A stretch of 64,000 nt of DNA from Tipula vernalis (GCA_958295665.1 OY282558.1:112768838-112832837), one strand, 5' to 3'; shown: positions 44,301 through 57,759, counted from the stretch's first letter. Notes: a model not told the origin generated them from the sequence alone. Translations and numbers: made by a program.

Positions 44301-46530
44301 AAATCAAAAATATAATTTTTTTAAGGCTTGGGTCGATAATTATTTGACGAATTATTGTATTTTATAACTTTTCAGTTTAATACAACTTCCAAGCGACAGT
44401 AACATTTTTATTTACGAACTTTGTGGAAAAATTTTTGTGCCACCAATATATCTTTAATTTATATTTATTTGCTGTCTAAATTTTTATTCAGTTCTCTGTG
44501 AATTTATTCTTTATTAATTAATTCTAGAAAACAATTTTTTTTTTGTTTAGTTCTACACATAGTTCGGACAAATACGTTTACAATATGTAACAGTGTTAAT
44601 TGGCAATTAAAACTTAATTAGAAACAACCAATTTATTTTCTTAAATGCACCTATTAAAAGCAATCCCCCTTTTAAAATTAGATAAAATAATTAATTTTAT
44701 AGGCGGTAAAACAAGTGTCTAAACTCTAGACTAATCGCACAACGAAACGAATTTTTATAAGCTGAACTGATTTTTCAGATTTCACGAAATTTAATTTGCA
44801 TATTTCTTAGATTTCCAAAAATTCTTTTATGTTTTCTGTGAAGGTTATAACATTATATACATATAATTCTAAGTAAATGTATTTATAAATAATTTTAAAA
44901 CTTTTGAATAAAATTAAAATATTAATTATTCATATATTCTGGCCTCATCCAATTTAATCCCGCAAGAAAACATACAATCTCAATCATTTATTCCAATAAA
45001 CATATTGCTATATCCAACCAAAAACGAAATTATGTTACCATCACCTTTTGGCACTAAAACCTTTTAATCCATCAATATTAATGTTTTTTTTGTAAAAAAA
45101 ATTAAAAAAAAAAAAAAAAAGTTATAAAAATTTTATTTTTTAATTCATAAAGCAAGCAACCAACCAATCAACATTAATATTGTTGGAAGGAAACGTAAAC
45201 TTACTTTCACTTTCACTGTTTCTCGAGCATTTCTCAATTTTATTAAAAAGTTTCAAAAATTTTCTCCCACCTTCGTTTTGTTTACGTTACCTTCGACGCC
45301 GCTTTTAAATTGAAAAACAATGAAAAACTTGATACCTGTTTTTATAGATTTTTTTTTTCATTTCTTAATGCTTTCATTTTCCTTCGGTTGTTTTTCTTAT
45401 TTTATTTAAATCAATTAAAATTAAAGAAAGAAATTATCGAAATAACATTACAAAGTTTTTAAGTTTAAAAAATTTAAAAAAAAAGGATACAAATCCTTTA
45501 TTTATAATTTTGTTGCTGCTTTGGGTTGGATGTCTGTAATTTTTTGTTTTCTAATTTTATTTAGAGAAAGAATTTAAATTTTTCCTTCAGACATAATTTG
45601 TATGTGTAAGTATGCACCTTAAGGTATACGGTCGATAAAGGGTTCTTTTCTGAATTTTGATCTCAAGTAAATACAATACATATGATTGTTTGCCAAATAA
45701 AAATATTTGAATTTATGATGATTAATTTTGTTTATATAGTTTAGTTGACATTTCGTATTATATTATTGCCTCTAGGGTTTTCCTTTTTTGTGATTATTAT
45801 TTTGTCAACAAGATAGGTCAATTCATTGGAAACAAAAATTAAATTAAGTATATAAATAGGACAACAGCAAAAGTCGATATGATCGTACATACATACATAT
45901 ATGCATAAATTTGTATGGTACATGTATTTAGATAATTCCGATTTTAGTTAAGCCACATAAAAATATAAACGTTGGCATTCGAAACAATTTATTTTATTAT
46001 TTTTTTTTTTCGTTATTTACTTTCTAAATTTTCGAATCTGCGTTTATTTTTCTTTAATTTGGAGAAATCTTCTTAATTCGGGGAAGGTAATTTATTCTTT
46101 AAATCTTCCCGGCTAACAAAACTAGCCCAATAAAACTAAGTTTTAGAAATTTTGAAACATCTGTGAAAAATGCGCTTTGTGTTTTAATTTAAAAAACGCT
46201 TAAATGCTGAAAATTTGGAAGGGTAGGACGAAGGTGTGAAGCAAGTTCCAGGCTATATTTAACGCCGACAAAAATAACAACTTTATTTAAAATTAAACTG
46301 TTTACGGCTATAGTTACACAATAGATACCCCTGCACTCAAATTTAAAATTTTACAAAGTTTGTCTCGAGCCAGTGGCTCTTTAAGCCAAAATACAGTCCA
46401 TTGCTATTGGATGAATTTTTTCGATAGATCAGAAAAAAAAGAGTAAGCGCTGCGACAAAAATAGGCAATTTTTCATTAAATTTTAATTTAATTTAATTTA
46501 ATTTATATATTTTAGTTTTAAGTTAAACAA
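41346..46530. other. 5.2 kb AT-rich DNA without recognised genes
   Basis: No coding, RNA or TE domain recognised on either strand. Content is AT-rich with poly-T runs (42330, 44530, 45345), poly-A (45103-45120) and TATGTA-type simple sequence (42245-42290). A few short frames (up to 79 codons, 42833-43072) lack motifs. It could be intronic or intergenic host DNA. Confidence 0.55.
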
Positions 46531-46539
46531 TAAAAACTT

Positions 46540-47330
46540 GGCAGTTAATATGTGTATTACATGTGATAGTGCGGTTTGTGACAATGTTTGACGTTGTAGT
46601 GGCCAATGTAATACCATTGTGCATTATAAATGTGCAGGATTGTAAAGTCAGCTTTATATGTAATAGCCAATTCCAGAAATATTCATTGGTTCTATGATGA
46701 CTGCAACCACACTTTTAAAATATATAACGATAAATTTTCAGAACTAACCATGCTATGCAATAGAAATGAACTATCAGTGAACAATCTAAATAAATGCCTT
46801 ATAGTTTAAATAAAAATGTGCAAGAATTACAGGTGAAATCAAACAGATTTTCAAACACAACTGAAACAACTCTTGCTAATTCAACTGTCAATGAAACTGT
46901 CAATGTGTCAAATGTTGATATCCCGGTGTCTACTACTAATGTTAAATTTGTTTTGGAAAAAAATCATCTATAATTCGTCAGGCTGCATCTATTTCACCTG
47001 CATTGCTTTTTTCGAATTCTAGCTCTTAATCGATTCATTAATCTACATCTAATTCAAGACAAGGAAAGAAAGCTAGTAATTCTCCTAAAATTATCAGTGC
47101 TCCTACTAGCAATCTTTTTTTTTTTTTTTCAAGGTTGCCTCCAGATATCAATAAATAAAACATTAGACAATATCTGGAAAGTAAGTTTAATTTAAATAAT
47201 GCTGTGGTTCCTATAGGTTTACACAACATGTACGAGGTAATTTTACTCAGGACTACTCGCCATTTGCCATAAAGTAAGGGTCTCGGACGCCGATTTTGTA
47301 AAGCTGATGGCTTCAACTTCATGACCAGCT
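46540..47330 (+). pseudogene. LINE ORF1 relic with PHD-like zinc motif
   Basis: Near 46551 the frame reads CITCDSAVCDNV, a stop, RCSGQCNTIVHYKCAGL. This spaced Cys/His pattern (C-x2-C...C-x3-C...H-x2-C) is that of the PHD-like finger found at the start of ORF1 in several CR1/Jockey-related LINEs. Further along, RLPPDINK and IRQYLESKFNLNNAVV (about 47130-47200) resemble the later ORF1 domain. Stops break the frame. The minus-strand frame at 47038-47322 is antisense to this. Confidence 0.5.
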
Positions 47331-47379
47331 GGGGTACTTGTGAAAAAATTTCAGAATAAAATCAGAAGACATCCTTTTT

Positions 47380-48490
47380 AACGAGTACATCAACCCAACC
47401 AACAAAAGCACAATATACATAGATCTGCTATCTTCGTCTAACAACAACTTGAAGAATAAATCAAACCTTGCCGTAGGTCATTCTTCAATCTGCGGTTTGG
47501 ATTGAACAATATGAAGTTGATGATTTAAAATTTCGGGATTTACCATTTCCGAAAGATTTACGGTAAATTTAATGCTATTCATTTCTATTAGGTTATCCTC
47601 CATCTTCAGATGTTCTAAATTTAATGTGTCAACGAGAATTTTTAATGATTCTGCTACATGCTTAGATTGCTTGTTTTTTACACATTCTTACTGGTCACCG
47701 TATGACATCGATTGGTTTTGTACCGTTGAACATTTTTACCAATAACCCTTTACTAATAAAATTGAAAAATTATTCCTTTATAAATTATGCAAATTTATTT
47801 GTTGAGTTGAATGAGGAATGCTCAATGTATATTCTGAAACTAATGTATGATTATTTTATGGGGAAGTAAAAGCTAAGGACAGAATTATTAAGCCTTGGAT
47901 TTCAATTCTACTTAAAAAAAATTAAATTGAAACATTGTTTATCTAAAAAATTATTTAAAAATCCCAAAAATTTTAACTTGATACTGAAGTTCAAAGTTCT
48001 AAATAAAGCTCTTAAATAAGAAACCTAGGTTGATTGATTTATTGATTTTGAGTACACGACCAAACATTATGCAAAATCGCCCTGTGTTGAATTTGACGCC
48101 GTGCCCACGGTACTCACTGTTTTACATTCACTTCGAAGGATTGGTTACAGGATGGTTAAATTAGGATTGAGATCGACCCAGTTACAGACAACTTGGCGGT
48201 CAATATAGTTAGTAGTTTTAGTTCATGGTTAGGATGATACACTTTTTTAAAAATTACTTTTGTTACTGCTTTCAATCCTTGGCATCGTAAAGTCAATATT
48301 AATTATTATTATTAAGCCTTTATATATTTCCCACCATCTTACTTCTCCGGCAAGAGTTGAATCAGGCTATAACTTTATTTCTAAACTATATAACCGTATA
48401 CTCAAATAAATCGCATCACATACTATAAGCACCTTTGTTCTTATTGATCTAAATTTAAATACTACTTTAAGAAACAACTAGAAATTATTA
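47380..48490 (+). pseudogene. LINE endonuclease and linker debris
   Basis: Readable pieces are FINYANLFVELNEECSMYIL (about 47776-47835) and KKIKLKHCLSKKLFKNPKNF with LKFKVLNKALK (about 47910-48020). This is the charged linker between endonuclease and reverse transcriptase of Jockey/CR1-like LINEs. After it come endonuclease-like pieces (LYISHHLTSPARVESGYNF near 48320-48375 and TFVLIDLNLNTTLRNN near 48430-48475). The endonuclease piece lying downstream of the linker implies rearrangement or two overlapping elements. Confidence 0.5.
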
Positions 48491-48571
48491 AAAAAATGAT
48501 TTAAATCTCTGAAAACCGATGAATATAAATAGTATCAATAATATGTTGTTTATATAATGGCTAATATTGTA

Positions 48572-49288
48572 TTTATGTAATAGTTAAATAAAAATTCAAT
48601 ATGGAATTTAGCCTTTTTTAACAAAATTATAAATCAAAATTTATTTTTCACAAATTAACATTTAAACTTTATTATTATTTAATATTTCGGCATTCATGCC
48701 ATTTTCAAAAAATACACTGAAAACAATTAAAAACAAGTTAAAATTAATTATTTTATATACATCGTTAGTTTAATTTTATATAATGCACAAATTCTCTTGT
48801 ATATTATAATCAACTTACATAAAAGTTTAATTTTTAAAAAACATTATAAAATCTTTACACTATACTTTAGATTTGATACATTATACAATAGTACATTAAA
48901 TAAATAAATAAATAAAAATGATTTAAGATACAACTTAACATATTAAAAATCTGGTCTTGTTTGAAAAGTTATAGTTAGCTTAAGTTAGCTTAAGTATAGT
49001 GTAAAGATTTTATAATGTTTTTTAAAAATTAAACTTTTATGTAAGTTGATTATAATATACAAGAGAATTTGTGCATTATATAAAATTAAATTAACGATGT
49101 ATATAAAATAATTAATTTTAACTTTTTTTAATTGTTTTCATTGTATTTTTTGAAAATGGCATGAATGCCGAAATATTAAATAATAATAAAGTTTAAATGT
49201 TAATTTGTGAAAAATAAATTTTGATTTATAATTTTGTTAAAAAAGGCTAAATTCCATATTGAATTTTTATTTAACTATTACATATAAA
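48572..49288. repeat. 0.7-kb palindrome, possible inverted pair of Penelope-type 3' ends
   Basis: The left arm (about 48572-48868) and right arm (about 48991-49288) are nearly perfect reverse complements of about 295 bp around a loop of about 122 bp containing a TAAATAAATA run. Each arm holds a TTGAAAATGGCATGAATGCC motif followed by GAAATATT, oriented outwards in the right arm. Motifs of this kind ('GATGGC..GCCGAAA') are common near the 3' ends of Penelope-like elements, which are known to insert as inverted or tandem partial copies. The palindrome interrupts LINE debris. No TSD found. Confidence 0.8.
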
Positions 49289-50000
49289 TAGTATCAGCTA
49301 CACATTCATATGGTCTCCATCATACTCAGAACTACAAACCAGCTCAACCCACCATTACAGAAGTAGAACCTCCGCAAACCGATCACCCAGATTATACAAG
49401 TTAGCCCCGTGATAAACGTTGTCATGTAATGGGTTACCATTATTGTTGCCAGTAGCCAAAATGTACGTGATAAGACTCTACTTGATTCCTAAATTATGCA
49501 GTTCAAACTGACTGTGTTTATAAATTAGATACAAAAAATCAAGACAATACATTCCTAAACTACACATCCATTGGATATTTTAAACTTCTGGAAGCTGAAA
49601 CAAAATTCTCAGGATCTCTGCAATCAAAATGAATCCATTATTACTAAATATTCACTACTTAATTTACAGGATTCAACTTAATTTCAACTTATCAACATTT
49701 TTTACATAAATTTCCTCAAATCTTCTTGTTAGTAATATTCAATAACTTAGTTCAATTCAACACAATTTGTAAGCTAAGCATCATTGGACGCTTGATGTTT
49801 CCGAAATTAAACATGAAACATAATATATATGTTGAGAAAGAACAATTCTATAAACAAAAATGCAACAATACAAAAGGCAATATTAAAGAAAGCTGGACAG
49901 TTGTCAGATAAGCAACATAAGAAAGATTTTATTGAAGAACTCGTGGTTGATGTTAATTCTTCGTTAATTATGTTCTTAATTTAATACAAATTAATCAAAT
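49289..50000. other. LINE-derived or unrecognised spacer
   Basis: AT-rich with no clear domain. The 61-codon plus-strand frame at 49726-49911 has no recognised motif. It probably belongs to the same LINE debris, since reverse transcriptase blocks follow directly. Confidence 0.35.
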
Positions 50001-51230
50001 TTGTTCTGATCATATTTTTAATAATTCAGAAGTAATTGATTCTTTCAAAATTCTAAACATCATGTCTGGTCTTAAACCGACTGGGTCGACTGGTGACTAT
50101 TTTCATACTTTGTAAATGACTGTTTTTCTTCTGGCATTTTTCCTCTCAAATTAAAAGAAGCTGTGATTATTCCATTATTCGAAAATGGTGATAAAAAAAT
50201 ATCATAAATTATATGCAAAGATCTCCCTCTATTTGGTAAAATTATTGAAAAGCTAGCTCATTCCAGAATTAGCAGTTTTTTTCAATAAAACTAAATTTTT
50301 ACATAATAACCAGTATGGATTTAGAAAATCTAGAAGTACGGAAAATGCTTTATCGGACCTTATAAATTTTCTGTATAAGGTCTGGATCAAAGAAATTCAA
50401 TTGGTTCTATTTTTGTATATTTAATTAAAGCATTTGATATGATAAACTATGATGTTTTACTACAAAAACTATTCCATGCTGGTTTTAGTGCTGTTACTTT
50501 GCATTGGGTTCAATCCTATTTGTCTGGTCGTTCACAGGTTGTTAAAATCAATAGTGCCTTGAGTCAAGCTTTTAACATTAAATTTGGTATGCGGCAATGG
50601 TCAGTGTTAGGTCCACTGAAATTCTAATTTTATTTAAATTCTATTTTCCGCTGACAATGTTATAAATATAATAATAAACAACCTTTTTACAATACAAACA
50701 TTCAAATTATTTATGCTTAATAAAGAAATGATGTCTTTCTCATTCTATGTTCTTGAGCAAAAAAACCAAAGTTAGGTTTTTTAAATTAAATGACAATACT
50801 GTCATTGATCCACACACTGTTTATCATGATGTACATTGTAATAAAGTTGCTTGTATTGATATTTGTTTTAAAATTGAATTCGTTCAAATAACTCGGTCTA
50901 TCCATTGACAACTCGATACTATCAAACCAAAATAAACAAACTATTCGACACTATCAATGGAAAGGTTGTAAATAAACCAGGTTAAACGATCCCCGGTGTT
51001 TTTTTTTCGAGATACATTATTATAGTGATTTCGATTAAACCATTCCTAAAGGCCACTCGGCCTCATAGTTAGTAACTGTGTTACTTACTAATTCAAAAAA
51101 TGTTGATATTTCTTAGAGCATCTATGGGAATACTCCTTCTATAAGGTTGGATGACCTTCGATGACGAGAAAGACGAGTTTTTGGCTCTCCCCCTAAATTA
51201 AATTTTATTTTGTTTAAATAATTTAATTTA
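50001..51230 (+). pseudogene. Decayed LINE reverse transcriptase (Jockey/CR1-like)
   Basis: Readable blocks are NIMSGLKPTGSTGDYF (about 50060-50105), LAFFLSN with KKL and LFHYSKM (about 50130-50190), NNQYGFRKSRSTENALSDLI (about 50307-50365), AFDMINYDVLLQKLFHAGFS (about 50428-50490), VQSYLSGRSQVVKIN (about 50508-50555), FGMRQWSVLGPL (GxxQGSxLGPL degenerate, about 50583-50620), LSKKTKVRFFKLND (about 50752-50795) and LGLSIDNSILSN (about 50895-50930). The order is correct. Stops and a missing YADD block show decay. It ends in an AT-rich 3' region near 51200. Confidence 0.78.
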
Positions 51231-51277
51231 ATTTATTCCTTATTCTGTTGTTTGATTTAATTTTAATTATCTTGATT

Positions 51278-52445
51278 TATGAATATAATTTTTGTTCTTA
51301 TATACTAATTTTATTTAGTGTTTTACACTAACAATTGGCATGGTTTGGTTTATAATCTTTTTGTCAGCCAATTTATAATTTTGTTTTAATTTTATATAGG
51401 TTGCCAATTCAGCTTAAATATTGGTGTTATACTATGTTTGAGCTTTCACTATGTTTTATCTAAGCCTAAATGTTTACTATGATACATACATTAGTATGCT
51501 TATTGTTAACTGTACAATAGTACATTGATAATTCATAACAGAACAGAGGGCTTTGAAAAATATATTAAATTTATTCTCAGAAGACATGTTTGTCTCCGAC
51601 AAAAAACATTTTTTATCTAAAACGTAGCTGATATGAAGGCAGAACTTATACGCTTAAAAAAAAAAAATTGGTTCCAAATAAAACTTAATTTTAACAAATT
51701 TCACTTTTCGATTTTACCTAAATAAGAAGCGAATTACAAAATATGTATTTATCTATGAAAAGTTAATTGAAAATATTTATCTGAATCTTTATAAACGTAG
51801 CACAAAGGTAATTTACTAAATAAAATTAAATTCAATCAAAATGTTATTTTTAATCATTTCACCACACCAACAAACTCGAATAATGTCAAATATAATGCTA
51901 TTGATTGTTACTGACCACAAAGCTGTTCATTTCGTTTTATTTACTTTACCAATAAGAGCCTATACACTAACGCACAAGCTGAAGGAAATTTCAATTTATA
52001 AGGTACTAAGTAGTTTTAGTAAGTGTTTTATTTAAATAACAGCTCGCGTTCAAACCATTAATATTTAAAAAGCGGAATTTTATCTGTTAACTAATTTACT
52101 TGCTGCATTCAAACGCAATTCTTTTTTTTTGGCTTTTGTGTGAGTCGGTCCAAATTTAAATTTGAAAGAATTTAGAAAATTTAGAGAATTTAAACAATTA
52201 TATTACTTATAAATTTCAAAGAATTTTACGATAAGTATTTAAAGAATTTAGAAGATTTATAGAGGAGTTTTAAAATTTAAATGATTCAACAAATTTAAAG
52301 ATAAAAAAATAAATTTTGATGATTTTAAAAATTTAAAGAATTTAAAGATTTATAGAATTGATAGAAATGAAAAAATCTAAAAAACCTTCAAAATTTGAAA
52401 AATTTTAAATATTTAAAAATAATTTATGTAATTCAAAGAATTCTA
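51278..52445. repeat. Old tandem duplication, unit A
   Basis: Sequence from gaatataatttttgttctta (51281) through the TTTAAAGAA-rich part near 52440 is repeated, with indels, at 52888-54404. Landmarks shared by both units include the CAGAAGACATGTTTGTCTCC block (51577 and 53418), GCTGAAGGAAATT (51979 and 53907) and CGCGTTCAAACCATTAATAT (52044 and 53967). The second half is degenerate simple sequence built from AATTTAGAAAATTTAAAG words. No gene recognised. Confidence 0.75.
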
Positions 52446-52887
52446 AAATTTACACAGGACTACACAGGTGTCTGTAACCGAGTCAAATCTATAGCTTCAA
52501 GGTGTGTACTGTTATAACATCTGAAATGTTACACCAAAAAATGCTAGATCTTTTTTTTTATACGACAACTCTTAAGGCTTCAATCCAATTGGAGCTTACC
52601 ACGGGTAGGGGCTACTACCCAAGTGAATATAATAGTCTATAGGGGTTGTATTATAGGGGTTATAAAATCGACTCAGGTCTCTCTACTCAGTTCTTTTAGA
52701 TGATTATTAATTATTTATATTTTTATTCGGTATTACAAACGGATGTTGAATTGATAAAGATTTGTTTATAATAATACTTAATGACAATAACGATATTTAT
52801 GATAACAATAAAATTAGTGAACTGATAATAATGACTGAAATTATTATTGATTGAACGATATGATTTTGACACTTTTAATTAATTATA
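52446..52887. other. Spacer between tandem units, no gene
   Basis: No feature recognised. It contains a short locally repeated TATAGGGGTTGTATTATAGG segment near 52638. Confidence 0.4.
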
Positions 52888-54404
52888 TGAATATAATTTT
52901 TGTTCTTATATTAAACTAATTTTATTTAGTATTTTGCACTAACAATTGGCGTGGTTTTGTTTATAATCTCTTTGTCAGTCAATTTAAAATTTGGTTTTTA
53001 ATATTATGTATTGGTGCTATAATTCTAAAATTTCGTTTAAAGTTAAGCAAATTATATTTAATTTTGTGATTTTTTAATGTGAGCTTTGGCTATGTTTTAT
53101 CTAAGCCTAAATGTTGACTATGATACAAACATTAGTACGCTTATTGTTAACTGTACAATAGTACATTGCTAATTCATAACCGTACAGTGCTCCCGGTAAC
53201 GTTCAGGAGACAGGGTTAGGCTTGGCGTTGTGCTCCCACAATCAATCTGGGAATAATCTCTCTGTAAAAGACTGATTTACACGTTTAAGTTTGCTATGAC
53301 TTCTTTTGTTCATACTGATCTGTTGGTGTTAAATGAAAAGGTTTAGCAACTGTTTGGGTCAATTGAAGTGGCTTTCAAGTTGATTGTTATGTCTTTGAAA
53401 AATATATTAAATTTATTCTCAGAAGACATGTTTGTCTCCGACAAAACACATTTTTTATCTAAAACGTAGCTGATATGAATGCAGAGCTTATATGCTTAAA
53501 AAAAACAAAATTGGTTCCAAATAAAAATTAACTTTAACAATTTCCACTTTTTTTCGATTATACCTAAATAAGAAGCGAATTACAAAATATGTATTTATCT
53601 ATGAAAAGTTAATTGAAAATATTTCTCTGAATCCTTTTCAATGTAACGCGAACGAAATTTACTTAAATTAAATTCGATCAAAATGTTTAAATTCCCGTTA
53701 TTTGACTTTCACAAATATGTTTTGAATTGATTTTATATAGTCATAAAATTAGAATTATCTTGTTAACCTTAATAACTAACTTAATAGCTAACTGGCACCA
53801 TACCAACAAACTTGAATAATGTCAAATGCTACTGAATGTTACTGAACACAAAACTGTTCATTTCGTTTTATTTACTTTATCTACAAGAGCCTACACTAAC
53901 GCATAAGCTGAAGGAAATTCCCGTTTACACAGCACCAAGTAGTTTTTAGTATGTGTTTTATTTAAATAATAGTTCGCGTTCAAACCATTAATATTTAAAA
54001 AGCGGAATATTTTATCTGTTTACTAATTTACTTGTTGCATTCAAACGCAATTCTTTTTTTTTTTTTTTTTTGGCTTTTTTGTCAGTCAGACCAAATTTAA
54101 ATTTGGAAGAATTTAGAAAATTTAGAGAATTTAGAGAATTTAAACAATTATATGTATAACTTATAAATTTCAAAGAATTTTAAGATAAGTATTTAAAGAA
54201 TTTAGAAAATTTATAGAGGAGTTTTCAAATTTAAATGATTTAACAAATTTAGAGATAGAAAACTAAATTTTGATGGTTTTAAAAATTCAAAGAATTTAAA
54301 AATTTATAGAATTGATAGAAATGAAAAAATCTAAAAACCTTCAAAATTTGAAAAATTTTAAATATTTAAAAATAATTTATGTAATTCAAAGAATTCTAAA
54401 ATTT
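52888..54404. repeat. Old tandem duplication, unit B
   Basis: Counterpart of 51278-52445, about 350 bp longer because of insertions (about 53180-53390 and 53690-53800). The changing offset (1608, then about 1840, then about 1930) shows indels since duplication. Divergence is clearly higher than in the 16.4-kb duplication, so this event is older. Confidence 0.75.
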
Positions 54405-57400
54405 ATATAAATTTTTTTTTTTATTTTAAAATTTATGTAATTAAAGAATTTAATTTTTTTTTTTTTTAATTATAAATAATTTAAAGAGAAAAATAAAAAT
54501 TGGAGTTTACAGAACGAATTTAAGGGCTTTAAAGAATTTTGAAAATTTAAAGAGTTTAAAGCGAATAATTTAGAAAACTTACACATTAGATGAATTTTCA
54601 AAATTTAAAGATTGTTTGAATGACGTAAATTTTTTAAATTACTCTCTTTAATGTTTTTTTAATTTCTTTATGTTGTTTAAATATCTTTCTAAATGGCAGA
54701 AGAATTTTAAAAATTTAAAAGTTTTAAGAATTTAAAGGATTTGAAAAAATTCACAAAAAATAAAGAAAAACTCTCTTAAAGAGAAAATTTAAAGAAATTA
54801 TGACGCTTGAACAATTTTCTTTTTATTATAAAAGACAAAGGCAGATTTGTTTTTTTATTTGTATGTATGTGTATATATACGTACATATTTGTGATACATA
54901 GTAATGCTCACTACAATTTAATCTATTTATTTATAACTGGTAATAACCAGGTTAGTTGTTTACCGGATTTACCGCATAAAATATATTACTGAATTATGGG
55001 TGATTTTTATAAAAAAAAAATTTCCGATATTTTCTATAAATATCCGTCAGACCATTCCATTTATTAATTACTTACTCGTTCACCTCATTTTCCTTAGAAA
55101 GAGACATAATTTTTGTTTATTTAGAAATCCGTGAAAACTACTTTGCGAATATTTTTAGCGTGTATAGTAAAAGTGTAAACTAGTGGCTGATTAGAGCCGG
55201 TAAACTGGCAAGCAGAGATACATATATACTTTGGTCACGTTCTGAAACTATACTAAACGGATAATTGCTGTATAAACAGATATTCAAAAAAGCCATAATA
55301 GCTGCCGAAGATTGAAATGTAGAAAAAAGAGCAAAAATTAAAAGTAAACTGTGCCTCGAACTGTAATCGACCTTTAGTAGTTTCTGTTACTTCAAAAATG
55401 TGTATTTAATTAGAAAGAAAGGTAATTTCTTTTAAAATTATATTAACATTTTTATTTTCAATTAAAGTACTTACGATACACAAAGTAACTTAATTTGATG
55501 TAATTGCACCATAATTAAAAACGGTGATGGTTGCCAATGGCTACAACAATGGCTGTAATTAATGTAAATTGATGTAAATTTTAATTATATTGTAATTAGT
55601 TAGGGTATACCTGACTATTTAAAATGAAAAAATTATATCGCACCCTTTACAAAACTAAGATTTTAAAGCGTAAATAATATTTAAAGTTTAACAACCACAA
55701 GTCTATAGTTATTTCTTTCAAAACTTTTATTAGAAGCTCTATCCAAAATATTGCATGCAGTAACCATATTATTTTGTATACAAAAAAAAGTGTGAGCATT
55801 TGAAAGCTTAATACTTTAAAATGAAATAATTTTTGTCCTCATCATTTATCCCTGTAAACTGAAAAGTTTTTGATTATTTTCCAGAAATATCTTGGAGCAT
55901 GTATGAAATATGGTACATAATTCTTTGAAAGCTGTTACATAAATATATGTATGTAATGCATAAATATTCATCAGACTATGAAGGAAATCCATTACATTAA
56001 TTTTCATTTTCAACTAATCTGGGTGGACAGTTGTAACTTACATATTTACAATATAAGTTATTATCATTTAACGTTTCGTCGACATACAAGTATATGTATG
56101 TATATACAAGAAATAAAACCGCGGAACTTTTTTTTGGTTATATATTATAGTGATATCTCATATCGTTTAGGGAAATCACAACTCGTATCATTCAAGCTTT
56201 ATATATTTATAAACATAGAGATATTATACATATGCCATTTATTTGCCCTAAAAAGTTGTAAATTGTCACGCAACACTGAATTGTATTTTTTGTAATAGTT
56301 CTTCGTCTTTTATATTGTGCTTTTAACATTGAATTTCATAAAATACTCACGCAATCAAACATAATATTTTTCTTTTCGCTTTAGCAGCATATTAAAAATA
56401 GAATTCTTTCCGACATTCCTCTATACAATCTATGTATATCTATATAACATATCCTCTTTCCGATTTGAATGAATGAAATCATAACGTGTACAGCCTAGCT
56501 ATATCGTAGCTACATATAGAGGGAAATTCGTTTTCTTTCTAATTAGAGTACAGCAAAAGTTTTATTTCTAATTTATTATTAGGAAATTCTTAACTTTTAT
56601 AATTATGATGGTAATAAATCAAGTCGCATATAAACACTGAGCTTTTTCCTAGTACATGAATAAGTTCATTGATTATGTTTGTTGCGGTATGTAAGTATAA
56701 GTAGAATTCTTTATTATTTTCTAATATAAATTCACCGATATAAACAGACATTATAATAAAGAATTGAAATATTGACATGTGAACATAAAAAGAGATCAGC
56801 GAGAATTTATAAACACGATATGTATGTATACTAAGCATAGTTAGTATATAGCATAAATAGAAGAATTATTCCTAAATTAATTAATAATCTCATGCGACTT
56901 ACTAATATTTTCGACACAAATAAAGAAAGAAAAAAATTCATTGGTACCTATATTCAATTTGTTTACTGCATTTAGAAACAGAGTTGATCGTTTTCAGACG
57001 ATGCATCGCATTTCCTACTTTTCCAATCATCTATTTGATTTCAAATAGATCAGAGTTGCCTCTGATTATGATAGTCGCTATGTAATGAATTAATCTTTTT
57101 CTACGATAGTAGTTTGAATTTAAATTTTGTAAGAAAATGATGCTTTGCACAAATCGTGTTGCAATTTCATTGCACAACCATTTCTCAATTGCCACACGAT
57201 TTGTGATGAAAATCCGAATGTTTCAATTATATTGTGAACTTGTGATTGTAGTTATACAATCTACTATTAAATATGGGCAGTACTACATAAACCAAACATT
57301 ATACATAGAAATTCTCAAATTTTGAAAAACATAATGTCTTACTTTAATTGTAGCACAACCGCTCAAATAGTGACTTACAATCAAATAGTGAATTACTGAC

Positions 57401-57759
57401 GCTGCATTAATACTTGTGTAATTTGTGAAATCATTTGGTTTCAATTGAAATTTACGAAAAAGTTTTTAATTTAATGATTTAATGACCTGATTTTCGTAAA
57501 ACTCTTGATATCTCGTATGCGTTTCTCGCTTGGGCAGCGCTAACTGTATGATTGGTACGGGAACAAAATAGCTAGCATCTAGAACAAAATACAGAAAAAC
57601 TTACAAAAAAGTGCCGGAATTTTGCTTTAAATAGCGCAAATCAAAGGAAGTGCAATACTATAAGCGCAATTTTTAACAACCACTCCGCATGCTAGTGACA
57701 AGGCCAAACGCAAAGAATATAAAGAGCTGAAACCTGAAGAGGTGGTCAGAACTTCGGTC
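54405..57759. other. AT-rich DNA without recognised genes
   Basis: The first 400 bp continue the TTTAAAGAA-type simple sequence. The rest has no recognised coding or RNA feature. The 105-codon plus-strand frame at 55978-56295 is Ile/Tyr/Phe-rich, in keeping with AT-rich sequence, and shows no motif. Confidence 0.5.

Noticed and set aside
47038..47322. 94-codon minus-strand frame as a gene
   Set aside because: It is antisense to plus-strand LINE ORF1-like sequence and crosses a poly-T run.
55978..56295. 105-codon plus-strand frame as a host exon
   Set aside because: Composition is Ile/Tyr/Phe-rich without a motif, and neither upstream nor downstream sequence supports a gene.
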